A stretch of 64,000 nucleotides of DNA from contig CAVRQQ010000002.1 in the NCBI GenBank assembly GCA_963723355.1, positions 124,001-188,000 on the forward strand. The letters run 5' to 3'. Shown in pieces: positions 1 to 7,841 of this stretch. Position numbers and translations under genes: made by a program. Source of the stretch: JAFDBW01 sp963723355. Lineage in GTDB: Bacteria; Desulfobacterota; Desulfuromonadia; Desulfuromonadales; BM103. Position 1 is the stretch's first letter, and each line of letters opens with the position of its first letter. The notes below the pieces were generated by a model. That model worked only from the letters and a program-made list of their open reading frames with translations. It was not told the DNA's origin and did no database searches.

Positions 1-921
1 TTTGACATTCCGCTTCAGGCCAGCGGTAAAATCAGCATCGGCAGGACCCTCTATAAAGGCTTGTCGATCGATAATTTTATTGCCAGATACCAATTAAAGG
101 ACAATGTCCTGACAATCAGCCAGATGGACGGTAACCTGGCAGGAGGCTCGTTCTCCAACACGGCACAGGTGAATCTTGGTACAAAAGGACTGACCTATAA
201 CGCTGACCTCGCTATCAAGACGATCCAGGCCGACCCCCTGTTGACAGCGTTTATCCCCAAAGCTGCCGGTGCTCTGCTCGGCGCCATGGACCTGGACTTT
301 AGCATCAAGGGACGCGGCACCCGGTGGCAGACCATGAGCAAGCAACTCAACGGACAGGGTGATCTGCTGGTTGCCGACGGTCGCGTGGTCAGCCCGGGGC
401 TGGTCAAAGGCTTCGCCTCCTTCCTGCAACTTGCAAATAAGGATGAAATCCGCTTTAAAAATTTCCAGGGCGATATCAAAATCATCGATGGTAAATTGCA
501 CATCGACAGCAGTCTCCTCAGTGACGAGCTAAAGCTCTTCCCCAAGGGATCGATCGGTCTGGACGGCACCATGAACCTGTCGATGGATACCCGTTTGAGC
601 CCACAACTTGCAGCTCGACTTGATTCAGGCGGAAAGGTGACAAGGTATCTTACAGACAAGGATGGCTGGAGCCAGGTCCCGTTGCTTGTCTCCGGCAGTT
701 ATGCTTCGCCGAAGTTCGGCCTGGACCCGAAGGGGATCCAAAAGCAGGCGTCGGAAGTACTTGGCAAGGAATTGGGCCGTCATCTCGACCAATTGTTCAA
801 GACCTCGGAACCGGCTGCACCGAATGAGACCCAGGAACAGACCGGTAAGGAAGACGCACCTGTCGACAATCCGACGAACAAGCTGTTGCAGGATTCTTTG
901 AAAAACCTGTTTGGCAATTGA
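1..921 (+). CDS. AsmA family protein, C-terminal part (5' end outside window)
   Basis: The frame is open from base 1, so only about the last 306 codons are visible. AsmA-family proteins are inner-membrane anchored periplasmic proteins linked to outer-membrane assembly and lipid transport. The visible part has the family's C-terminal beta-rich style: repeated short strands, a GRGTRWQ segment followed by LNGQGDLLVADGRV, then a GSYASPKFGLD motif close to the end, which is typical of AsmA C-terminal domains. The last 45 residues are polar and low in complexity (many E, Q, T, N). The family call is fairly firm. The exact subfamily and the N-terminal membrane anchor cannot be seen. Confidence 0.75.
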   Translation, partial: FDIPLQASGKISIGRTLYKGLSIDNFIARYQLKDNVLTISQMDGNLAGGSFSNTAQVNLGTKGLTYNADLAIKTIQADPLLTAFIPKAAGALLGAMDLDFSIKGRGTRWQTMSKQLNGQGDLLVADGRVVSPGLVKGFASFLQLANKDEIRFKNFQGDIKIIDGKLHIDSSLLSDELKLFPKGSIGLDGTMNLSMDTRLSPQLAARLDSGGKVTRYLTDKDGWSQVPLLVSGSYASPKFGLDPKGIQKQASEVLGKELGRHLDQLFKTSEPAAPNETQEQTGKEDAPVDNPTNKLLQDSLKNLFGN

Positions 922-975
922 CAGTTCGGATGACCTGGGTTACAAGAACCTTTACTTGAAAGAAAGGATTATTTT

Positions 976-1467
976 ATGAGTGGTATCAAGCACTTCAGCG
1001 GTTTTGAGGTCATCAGGGCGGCGAAGGAAGTTGAGAAGAATGGTCATCGTTTTTATTCCACCATGTCTGAACGCGCCTCGGACCCGGCATTGAAAGACCT
1101 CTTCACCTGGCTTGCCCAGGACGAAGTCGAGCACCTGAGACGTTTGAACCAGTTGGAGTCGAAATACCAGGATGGCTCCTTTGCCGATTGCGAAGAAGAG
1201 TTCCTGCAATATCTCAACCGTTTCGCCGATGACAAGATATTCCCCGATGCGGAACGTCTGGAAGCGGTTCTGAAGACTGAAAATGCCGACCTCCAGGCGC
1301 TCGATATGGCCATAGAGGCAGAAGTAAAGTTTGCCGAATACTTTGAAAAAGCCAGCAGCCTTGCCCAGTCGGACGACGGCAGGGAAGCCTTCGCCTGGTT
1401 GGCCGGTGAGGAAAGCCGGCATGCCAAAATTCTGCAAGAGCGGCGTGCTAAATATTCGGCCAGTTAA
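976..1467 (+). CDS. Ferritin-like / rubrerythrin-type di-iron protein
   Basis: A 163-residue four-helix protein with the ferritin-like di-iron pattern. Glu20 with Tyr27 in the first helix and an E50-x2-H53 pair (DEVEHLRR) form the first half. A second half has AIEAEVKFAEYF followed by EESRHAKIL, giving a second E-x2-H type pair. It lacks the C-terminal rubredoxin CxxC domain of true rubrerythrin, so it is a stand-alone ferritin-like domain of the kind common in anaerobes. Those proteins are thought to act in peroxide or oxygen defence or iron handling. The start at ATG 976 follows an AAAGAAAGG ribosome site. A strong terminator lies about 70 bases downstream. Confidence 0.8.
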   Translation: MSGIKHFSGFEVIRAAKEVEKNGHRFYSTMSERASDPALKDLFTWLAQDEVEHLRRLNQLESKYQDGSFADCEEEFLQYLNRFADDKIFPDAERLEAVLKTENADLQALDMAIEAEVKFAEYFEKASSLAQSDDGREAFAWLAGEESRHAKILQERRAKYSAS

Positions 1468-1537
1468 TCATTGGTTGATATCAAGTCATTATTGAAGAGG
1501 GCCGCACTTAAAAACGTCATCCTAAGCGGTTTACAGT

Positions 1538-1573
1538 GAAAGGCCTGCCACTTTGTGCGCAGGCCTTTTTTTT
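1538..1573 (+). terminator. Rho-independent terminator after the ferritin-like gene
   Basis: AAAGGCCTGC pairs with GCAGGCCTTT around a short loop, followed by a run of T. It is placed 70 bases after the stop codon at 1467. Confidence 0.85.
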
Positions 1574-1877
1574 ACCTATCTTCTTACCCTAATCACGGGT
1601 TAATCCGGCACTTGATGCCGGTCTGTTTGAAAATCTTCGCAATGATCAGGCTTTTTATCGATAGGCGCGACCTCCTTGTGAGGGGTGGACGTTGTCAGCA
1701 ACGTTGCTTGTCATGATTATACCCTAAGATTCAATAACTTTCATCTTTTTTAGAGCACTTATTTTCTCTCCCGAAATGATTTTTTTATAACCGGTTGTTT
1801 TGTCATTGTTACAGAGATGGCAGGAGATTAATCTTTTTGGACTTATCTGACGTTCGGTAGGAAAGTCGACAGGTAGT
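1574..1877. other. Intergenic stretch without recognised content
   Basis: About 300 bases between the terminator and the convergent gene ending at 1878. It is AT-rich from about 1700 on. I see a short GGCACTTGATGCC inverted repeat near 1602 but no convincing gene, RNA or promoter. Confidence 0.5.
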
Positions 1878-2246
1878 TTACCAGCCTTCGTGATTCAGCA
1901 GGAGTTCACAGATGATCTCGGTACATTCATGATCGAGGTCCAGAGTGAGACCGCTCAGAGACTTGTGACACTCGATACGTGCGGCGAGTTCCTCTCCCCA
2001 TGCCGGGTCGTAGAAGCTCACCATGGCAGCCAGGAATTCTTCCTCTCCTTCACTTTCTTCGGCGAATTCGGCGTCAACCACATCCGGCAAGGGTTTGAGT
2101 TCATCTTTGCTCCGGGCTGTTTCAGGCGAGCCGGGGCCAAAGAACTTCGGCCCGAGGTATTCGACACCGTGCTTCCATGCCTCGAGAAAACGGCGACGCT
2201 TTTCCTCCGTTTGCTGCAGCACATTGAGAACGTTGTCCCGGTGCAT
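1878..2246 (-). CDS. Hypothetical acidic protein, 122 residues
   Basis: I do not recognise this family. The protein is soluble and acidic, with an EEFAEESEGEEEF-like acidic centre (residues about 62-72) and a C-terminal half rich in helix formers ending HEGW. ATG 2246 is preceded on the reverse strand by GAGGTG at good spacing, which supports a real start. A duplicated 19-base sequence lies directly upstream of that site. It stands alone, convergent with the ferritin-like gene and followed by a reverse ACT-domain gene upstream. No function can be assigned. Confidence 0.6.
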   Translation of the reverse strand: MHRDNVLNVLQQTEEKRRRFLEAWKHGVEYLGPKFFGPGSPETARSKDELKPLPDVVDAEFAEESEGEEEFLAAMVSFYDPAWGEELAARIECHKSLSGLTLDLDHECTEIICELLLNHEGW

Positions 2247-2256
2247 GGCATCACCT

Positions 2257-2294
2257 CACGACTTTATCTATATGGCACGGCTTTATCTGTATGG
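2257..2294. repeat. Two tandem 19-base direct repeats
   Basis: CACGACTTTATCTATATGG at 2257-2275 is followed at once by CACGGCTTTATCTGTATGG at 2276-2294, differing at two positions. It lies directly upstream of the ribosome site of the reverse gene 1878-2246, so it may be an operator or part of its promoter. Confidence 0.6.
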
Positions 2295-2387
2295 ATATAA
2301 TGCATTCTAACAAAAAAAATCATGTTGTCCGCTTCCGGAATTGATCCGACGGACTTTTCTGTGCGCCGCTATTCACAGCACCGCGGG

Positions 2388-2918
2388 TCAGGGGGAAACC
2401 GTTATGTCGACATTGATCTCCTCGGCAACGGCGTTCATGTCGTCCTCAATTGAATTGATTGAAGATGAGTCCGGCAGCTGAATGTGGATATCCATCATAT
2501 ACAGTGCCGTACCGCTTTCCGGTGTGGTTTTTACCGTAGATTTAAGGTCGACGATGTTCAGACGATTGTCCGATAGATATCTGCTGATTTTGTAAACGAT
2601 ACCAGCCTGGTCGAGGCCTTCAACGTGAATCGTGCAAAGAGGAAGCTTCTTCTGCGGATTCTGCTGACTGGATTTTATCGGTCGAATGAAAGCCGAGATG
2701 TTCTTCTGATCTTCGAGTGCAGCACATTCTTTCTCGAGAATCGCCTCGATGTTCTGGTTGCCGGATGAGAACAGCAGGTTGATGGTAAATTCGTCCGACA
2801 GCATTGACATGCTGGTGTCTTCGAGATTGCAGCCGCTCTCGTAGAGGACCTGCGTGACATCGGCAACGATCCCCGGCCGGTCCTTGCCGAATGCTGTCAT
2901 GATATATCTCTTTTGCAT
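2388..2918 (-). CDS. ACT-domain protein, GcvR-like regulator
   Basis: A 176-residue protein built of two ACT domains. The first is at about residues 4-75 (TAFGKDRPGIVADVTQVL), the second at about 95-170 (CTIHVEGLDQAGIVYKISRYL). This is the layout of the glycine cleavage repressor partner GcvR and related proteins, in which ACT domains bind small ligands such as amino acids and act on a partner regulator. No DNA-binding domain is present, so any regulation must work through another protein. It is transcribed alone on the reverse strand. The family assignment is firm; the glycine cleavage role is only by analogy. Confidence 0.75.
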   Translation of the reverse strand: MQKRYIMTAFGKDRPGIVADVTQVLYESGCNLEDTSMSMLSDEFTINLLFSSGNQNIEAILEKECAALEDQKNISAFIRPIKSSQQNPQKKLPLCTIHVEGLDQAGIVYKISRYLSDNRLNIVDLKSTVKTTPESGTALYMMDIHIQLPDSSSINSIEDDMNAVAEEINVDITVSP

Positions 2919-3140
2919 ACTAACCTCCAGTACTATAAGGGGGGAACCAACGCGGTCGCATTATTTTTACACCTTCTGTGCATTTCTTCAAATCTTTATC
3001 TCAACAGCACCGGGTACGACACCCATCCAGTATAATTTTGCCCATGGGGCTGAAAATGATGCCTGATTGTCAATCAAAGCATCTCTTTTGTGGTAGTATT
3101 TACAGTAACATTCATCAATAATTTTTCCAGGAGAGATGTC

Positions 3141-3632
3141 ATGAGCGACCAGAATGAAAACAAGAATGGACATGAAGAGATTGGCCTTTATGAAAAGCTG
3201 GCTTCACGTACTGCAGATCTCCTTGAAGAAGGTAAGAAGACCTTCGATGAAGCGCTGAAAAAAGCCAAAGAGGAGCTTGCTTCGGCCGGTGATTTCTCAC
3301 GCGAGCAGGCGGACAGGCTCGGTGAGTATGTCCGACGTGACCTGAAGGAGAATGCCGGCAAGGCGACAGAGGCGGTGAAAAAGGCCATTGAACCCCATCG
3401 TCTTGCGGCCGGTGCCCAGAGCGCCTTTTCCCGCATCCTGACAAGTACCGCGGAAACCCTGACGGAGCTGGCAGAACGGTCTGAAAAATCTCTCGAGTAC
3501 AAGACCGGGGAAATAACCAGCTCCGGAACCCTGACCTGCAAGAATTGTGAAGCAGAAATGCATATGACAAAAACGACGCGAATCCCGCCATGTCCGAAAT
3601 GTCATAAGACGGTTTTCCGCAAGTCGTATTAA
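3141..3632 (+). CDS. Helical protein with C-terminal zinc ribbon
   Basis: A 163-residue protein. Residues 15-125 are charged amphipathic helix with heptad-like spacing (KKTFDEALKKAKEEL, SREQADRLGEYVRRDL). The C-terminal 30 residues form a zinc ribbon with CKNC and CPKC pairs. It resembles zinc ribbon-containing proteins of the DUF1451 type, whose function is not established. The start is placed at ATG 3141, seven bases after GGAGAG; an upstream extension to 3090 has no ribosome site. It lies just before the RbgA-type GTPase gene. Confidence 0.65.
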   Translation: MSDQNENKNGHEEIGLYEKLASRTADLLEEGKKTFDEALKKAKEELASAGDFSREQADRLGEYVRRDLKENAGKATEAVKKAIEPHRLAAGAQSAFSRILTSTAETLTELAERSEKSLEYKTGEITSSGTLTCKNCEAEMHMTKTTRIPPCPKCHKTVFRKSY

Positions 3633-3718
3633 TCTCAAAGCTCCGATTCCTCTGGGTTGTAAAGGCCTTTGCCAGGTCGTCAGACGGGTGCGCTTTTTTT
3701 TCGACAGGATACTGATTG

Positions 3719-4576
3719 ATGGCCATAGAGTGGTTCCCGGGACATATGGCGAAAGCCAAAAGGCAGATTGCCGAGGTGATGCCGAAAATCGATATCGTCA
3801 TCGAGGTGCTTGATGCGCGTCTGCCGGTTTCCAGTTCCAACCCCCTGCTGGAGAAACTGCGCGGGCACAAGCCGTGCATCAAGGTCCTGAACAAGAGTGA
3901 TCTTGCCGATCCTGCCGTCACAAAATCGTGGGTTGCGTACTTTGATCAGCTCGCGGGCGTGAAGGCCCTGCCGATTGAAGCCTCAAAGCGGTCTACCGTC
4001 GGCCAGATTACCGACTTGTGTCGCAGAATGGTGCCAAACCGTGGCGTGCCGGGTAAAACCCTGCGGGCGATGGTGGTCGGCATTCCCAACGTCGGCAAAT
4101 CGACCCTGATCAACACGCTGGCCGGCAGAAAGATTGCCAGAGTCGGTGACAAGCCGGCCATCACAACCTGTCCCCAGCAGATTGATCTTCGCAACGGTAT
4201 CCACCTGGCTGATACCCCCGGCTTGCTGTGGCCTGATATCCGCAATCAGAAAAGCGCTTATCGCCTCGCTGCAAGTGGCGCAATTGGTGACGCGGCGATG
4301 GATTATGTCGATGTCGCCCTGTATGCCGCCGATTACCTGATGACCCATTACACGAAACCGCTGGCTGCTCGCTACAAGTTTCAGGATGCTCCGGAGAGTG
4401 CCTCTGAGCTTGTCGACCGGATTGGTCGTAGTCGTGGCTGCCTGATTGCCGGCGGCCAGGTAGATCAGCAGCGTGCGTCCGAATTGCTGTTGCGTGAACT
4501 GCGCGCTGGTCTTATCGGCCGGGTCAGCCTGGAGAGTCCTGAAGATTTCCCGGAGAAGGATGAAGATGACAGCTGA
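3719..4576 (+). CDS. ylqF: Ribosome biogenesis GTPase RbgA/YlqF
   Basis: A circularly permuted GTPase of 285 residues. The G4 motif NKSD comes first (58-61), then the G1 P-loop GIPNVGKST (121-129), then G3 DTPG (165-168). This order and the opening WFPGHMAKAKRQI are hallmarks of YlqF/RbgA, which acts in late assembly of the large ribosomal subunit in the cytoplasm. I use ATG 3719 rather than TTG 3716. Its stop overlaps the start of the following rhodanese gene, so the two are probably translated together. Confidence 0.9.
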   Translation: MAIEWFPGHMAKAKRQIAEVMPKIDIVIEVLDARLPVSSSNPLLEKLRGHKPCIKVLNKSDLADPAVTKSWVAYFDQLAGVKALPIEASKRSTVGQITDLCRRMVPNRGVPGKTLRAMVVGIPNVGKSTLINTLAGRKIARVGDKPAITTCPQQIDLRNGIHLADTPGLLWPDIRNQKSAYRLAASGAIGDAAMDYVDVALYAADYLMTHYTKPLAARYKFQDAPESASELVDRIGRSRGCLIAGGQVDQQRASELLLRELRAGLIGRVSLESPEDFPEKDEDDS

Positions 4577-4877
4577 ACAACTCGACGGGCATTTGAGCAA
4601 TGGCGATGCGCCGGTCGTCCTTGATGTCCGGAGTGCCTTTGAATATGACTCAGGTCATATCCCCGGGGCGATACATGCCCCGTTGCCCGGGGTTCTTGCG
4701 GCCGCGGAAGCGGTCGTCAACAGTAAAGAAGACCTTTTGGTGATTGTCTGTGAGCACGGTCCGCGAGCGCAGATGGCAAGGATGTTGCTTAAATTCCGCG
4801 GCTATAAAAATCTTCAGCTTTTGGAAGGTCACATGTCGCGCTGGCGCAGCTCGGGGCGATCGCTGCAGACGGGTTAG
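4566..4877 (+). CDS. Rhodanese-like domain protein
   Basis: A single rhodanese domain of 103 residues. It has the typical opening VLDVRSAFEYDSGHIPGAIH and an active-site loop CEHGPRAQMA, where the cysteine would carry a persulfide sulfur. Single-domain rhodaneses move sulfane sulfur between carriers in the cytoplasm; the partner here is unknown. I place the start at ATG 4566, at good distance from GGAGAAGG (4552-4559); ATG 4560 would be too close. It overlaps the end of ylqF by 11 bases, indicating translational coupling. Confidence 0.8.
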   Translation: MTAEQLDGHLSNGDAPVVLDVRSAFEYDSGHIPGAIHAPLPGVLAAAEAVVNSKEDLLVIVCEHGPRAQMARMLLKFRGYKNLQLLEGHMSRWRSSGRSLQTG

Positions 4878-4973
4878 GTCCCTATTGGCCCGTGGCCTCC
4901 TTTCGGGCTCTCTTTAAAAATCACGTAAGAACATAATCTTTCTGTTGATTGTTAATAATAAGCATTAATCTTT

Positions 4974-5254
4974 ATGACTCATTTACAAACCGAGAAAAGC
5001 CCGTACCTGTTACAGCACGTTGACAATCCGGTTGACTGGTATCCGTGGGCTGAGCCGGTCTTCAAACGTGCGCAGGCTGAGAACCGCCTGGTTTTCCTTT
5101 CGATCGGCTATTCGACCTGTCACTGGTGCCATTTGTAAAGAACATGACAATGATTGATGGCCAGGCCGCGGCTTATGTTTGCCAGGGATTTTCATGCAGG
5201 GCACCAATCACCAGTGCCGTCGAACTGAGTACGATCCTCGATTCAATACCATAA
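4974..5254 (+). pseudogene. Remnant of a DUF255 thioredoxin-domain (YyaL-type) gene with its middle deleted
   Basis: Bases 4974-5138 encode 54 residues that match the start of DUF255/YyaL proteins: EKSPYLLQH, NPVDWYPW, then FLSIGYSTCHWCH. The frame then stops. From 5135 another frame encodes what looks like the extreme C-terminus of the same family, AAAYVCQGFSCRAPITSA, ending at 5254. Intact members are about 650-700 residues, so roughly 600 residues are missing and the two ends are joined out of frame at about 5132-5136. This is a dead gene or an assembly collapse. The family match is from memory of the conserved CHWCH and C-terminal CxxP-type motifs. Confidence 0.8.
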
Positions 5255-5410
5255 TTTTCCACCTTGCCCCGATGCCAGAAAAGCTCTTACTTGGACCATC
5301 GTTCCGAGGCCTTATCTGATGTGCAAAATTGACATAAATATTTCCCTGTAGTGTGGGATTGCACGTCGAATCATGATATAGTTTGCAATCATTTTTGTCG
5401 GGAGAAACGG

Positions 5411-5959
5411 ATGCCGAATTTAACCGTGTTTTTTGCTCATGGCCGTGAAAGCGGACCCTGGGGAATAAAAATCAGGGCCATGGCCAAGGTCGCCGAAACA
5501 TTGGGTTGCCGGGTCGTCAGCCGGGATGACAGCGATACCTGCGACCCCGATTTGCGAGTATCCCGGTTGATCAAGGAAACCCGGACTATCGACGGCCAGG
5601 TAGTTTTGGTCGGCTCCAGTATGGGAGGCTACGTGGTGACCGTGGCCTCTCGGCTTGTCCAGCCTGTCGGCTTGTTCCTTATGGCACCAGCTTTTGGCAT
5701 GCCTGGCTACGCGGAACCGGAGCCGGAGCCTCACGCACGGCAATTGTCCGTGGTCCACGGTTGGGGAGACGATATTGTCCCCTTCGACAAAGTCCTGGAG
5801 TTTGCCCGGTCTCACCAGGCGATGCTGCACCTGGTCCCGGCCGGTCATGCTCTTATTGAACAACTCGACTGGTTGACTCGTAACTTTGCAGATTTTCTAC
5901 AGAGCTGCATGGACTTCAACGGTGCCACGGCAAGAGAAAGGCTTCTGGCAACCTTTTAG
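5411..5959 (+). CDS. Small alpha/beta hydrolase
   Basis: A 182-residue alpha/beta hydrolase. The nucleophile elbow GSSMGG is clear, a catalytic Asp is likely in GWGDDIVPFD and the His in VPAGHALIEQ. The opening FFAHGRESGPWGIK resembles the oxyanion region of YqiA/YcfP-like esterases. The substrate cannot be told. ATG 5411 follows GGGAGAAACGG; the longer upstream extension has no ribosome site. It is the first gene after the DUF255 scar and is followed 23 bases later by tlyA. Confidence 0.75.
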   Translation: MPNLTVFFAHGRESGPWGIKIRAMAKVAETLGCRVVSRDDSDTCDPDLRVSRLIKETRTIDGQVVLVGSSMGGYVVTVASRLVQPVGLFLMAPAFGMPGYAEPEPEPHARQLSVVHGWGDDIVPFDKVLEFARSHQAMLHLVPAGHALIEQLDWLTRNFADFLQSCMDFNGATARERLLATF

Positions 5960-5982
5960 CCTACCTGATTGACGGTTTTGCT

Positions 5983-6726
5983 ATGACTGGCAGGGAAAGA
6001 ATCGACAAGTTGATGGTGCAGCGACAGTTGGCCGGTTCACGTGAGCGGGCCAGGGCTCTGATCATGGCCGGCCGCGTTCTGGTCGATGATCAGCCAGTCG
6101 ACAAGGCCGGAACCCAGGTCGACCAGGAAGCGTCTATCCGACTCAAGGGTGAGGACATCCCCTATGTCTCACGCGGCGGGCTGAAGCTTGCCAGGGCTCT
6201 CGAGGCTTTCCAGGTGACTGCCGCAGGTCGAACGGCACTTGATGTGGGAGCCTCGACCGGTGGTTTTACCGATTGCCTGTTGCAGGAGGGTGCCAGGAAG
6301 GTCTTTGCCGTTGACGTCGGTTACGGTCAACTCGCCTGGACGCTGCGGGATGATCAACGGGTCATTAATCTCGAACGCACCAATATCAGGCATCTGACCC
6401 CGGACCAGCTGGACGAGATTCCGGACCTCGCCGTGATCGATGCCTCGTTCATTTCTCTCGAGAAGGTCTTGCCGTCGACAACTGCGCTGATCAAGCCTGG
6501 CAGTGACATTATTGCCCTGATCAAGCCCCAGTTCGAAGTTGGTAAAGGGCAAGTTGGTAAAGGTGGGGTGGTTCGCGATCCCGATCAGCATGCCCAGGTT
6601 ATTGAAAAGATCAAGCTGGTTGCAGCGCAGGCCGGCTGCCAGGTGATGCAGCTGTGTGAGAGCCCGATCCTCGGGACGAAAGGCAACCGGGAATTCCTGA
6701 TTCATCTGCGCACGGGGAGGTCATGA
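5983..6726 (+). CDS. tlyA: TlyA family rRNA methyltransferase / hemolysin-like protein
   Basis: A 247-residue protein with an N-terminal S4 RNA-binding domain (about 5-65, including GSRERARALIMAGRVLVD) and an FtsJ-like methyltransferase domain. The SAM motif is DVGASTGGFTDCLL at about 82-95, followed by AVDVGYGQLAW. TlyA proteins methylate ribosomal RNA 2'-hydroxyls; the hemolysin name is historical. The stop overlaps the next start (ATGA at 6723), so it is coupled to the tetrapyrrole methylase gene. Confidence 0.88.
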   Translation: MTGRERIDKLMVQRQLAGSRERARALIMAGRVLVDDQPVDKAGTQVDQEASIRLKGEDIPYVSRGGLKLARALEAFQVTAAGRTALDVGASTGGFTDCLLQEGARKVFAVDVGYGQLAWTLRDDQRVINLERTNIRHLTPDQLDEIPDLAVIDASFISLEKVLPSTTALIKPGSDIIALIKPQFEVGKGQVGKGGVVRDPDQHAQVIEKIKLVAAQAGCQVMQLCESPILGTKGNREFLIHLRTGRS

Positions 6727-7496
6727 AAGAGCACAGGGTTTACTTCCTCGGCGCCGGCCCTGGCGATCCGGAACTCTTGACGCTACGTGCCGAGCGCATC
6801 CTTCGAGATTGTCCGTTTGTCTATGTGCCACCGCTATACGGCGAACCCTTTGCCGAACTCCTTGACGGCAAGGAGCTGTTTATCCCCTTTGAATATTATT
6901 TTGCTGATCTGATGAAGATGATCAGCGGCCAGCTGGAAAAGGCTTCCGTCGCTTTTCTGGTGCCGGGTGACCTGGCATTTTACTCTCCGTTTCAGGCCCT
7001 TGTCGATGCGTTGGGTGAACGCGCAGAAGTTGTCCCGGGTGTCGGCACGGCGAACGCCGCATCGGCACTACTGAAAAAGACCCTGGACCTTCCCGGGGTC
7101 TGTAGCCGTGCCATCCTGGCCTCGCCACGGACACTTGGTGATGGCCCCGATGCACCGACCATGGGAGACTTCGCTGCCCCGGGAGTGACCCTGCTGATTT
7201 ATATGAACAACCTGCCACTGGCCGAGTTGGTTGCGCAACTGCGAACGGGTTATGGTAAAGATGTGCCGATCGCTCTGGCCCACAAGGTCGGTCTGCCGGA
7301 AGAGGAACTGGTTATGGCGACCCTCGATACGATAGTGGACAGAATCGGCCACAGGGATTATTTTAACATCGAAACTCCGAATCCCAGACCGGCATTGACC
7401 CTGATCCTGGTTGGCGAGAGCCTGTCTGCCAATGCTGATCCGAGCTGGTGGGACTATCGCCGGGATCATATCTGGAAGGACCGGGGAGACTGTTGA
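6723..7496 (+). CDS. Tetrapyrrole methylase (CobM/precorrin-4 methyltransferase-like)
   Basis: A 257-residue SAM-dependent methylase of the cobalamin/sirohaem fold. The N-terminus has the class signature FLGAGPGDPELLTLRAERIL, followed by GDLAFYSPF and the GVGTANAASALL loop. The middle (TLLIYMNNLPLAELV) matches the CobM subgroup best. No other cobalamin genes are in the window, and it is coupled to tlyA by a 4-base overlap, so a role outside cobalamin synthesis is possible. The fold is sure; the substrate is not. Confidence 0.75.
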   Translation: MKEHRVYFLGAGPGDPELLTLRAERILRDCPFVYVPPLYGEPFAELLDGKELFIPFEYYFADLMKMISGQLEKASVAFLVPGDLAFYSPFQALVDALGERAEVVPGVGTANAASALLKKTLDLPGVCSRAILASPRTLGDGPDAPTMGDFAAPGVTLLIYMNNLPLAELVAQLRTGYGKDVPIALAHKVGLPEEELVMATLDTIVDRIGHRDYFNIETPNPRPALTLILVGESLSANADPSWWDYRRDHIWKDRGDC

Positions 7497-7655
7497 GATC
7501 TACAAAGTTCCGTCCTGCCGGCCTCTGTGTGTCACGGCGGGGATCTCTACCGAAAAGACTGTCAATGTCGTGCGGTTGCTGTCTGCAGTGACCAATTCGG
7601 CAGCCGGTTGCCGGAATGCTTGTTACTGTCCGTAATTCTCTGATAAGGAAATCTT

Positions 7656-7841
7656 ATGACAGGATTGTTGGGAAGCAACCAGATCAAGTCCTTGGCCAGT
7701 GAGGAAAGTGTGCGTGGTGTTCTGGTCCGCATGGTACTGGAGCAGGCTGAAGGCGCAGACAGCGACGAGATGAAACTTCTCGAACAGGCCCTGCAACTTC
7801 TCCTTTCCCGTTTCCAGGCGATTCAGGGAGACGCCTCATGA
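7656..7841 (+). CDS. Small hypothetical protein coupled to the SbcC/YhaN-like ATPase
   Basis: A 61-residue protein, mostly helical, with no recognised domain. Its stop overlaps the ATG of the following ATPase gene (ATGA at 7838-7841), so the two are probably made together and may interact. ATG 7656 follows AAGGAAATCTT. It has no Cys, no signal peptide and no membrane segment. Confidence 0.6.
   Translation: MTGLLGSNQIKSLASEESVRGVLVRMVLEQAEGADSDEMKLLEQALQLLLSRFQAIQGDAS

Noticed and set aside
3139..3921. Long reverse frame of about 260 codons
   Set aside because: It is antisense to the zinc-ribbon gene and ylqF, both of which have clear family motifs; the reverse translation has no recognisable domain.
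7497..7655. Possible extra small gene between the methylase and the 61-residue protein
   Set aside because: The only open frame runs out of the methylase gene from another frame and lacks a start signal.
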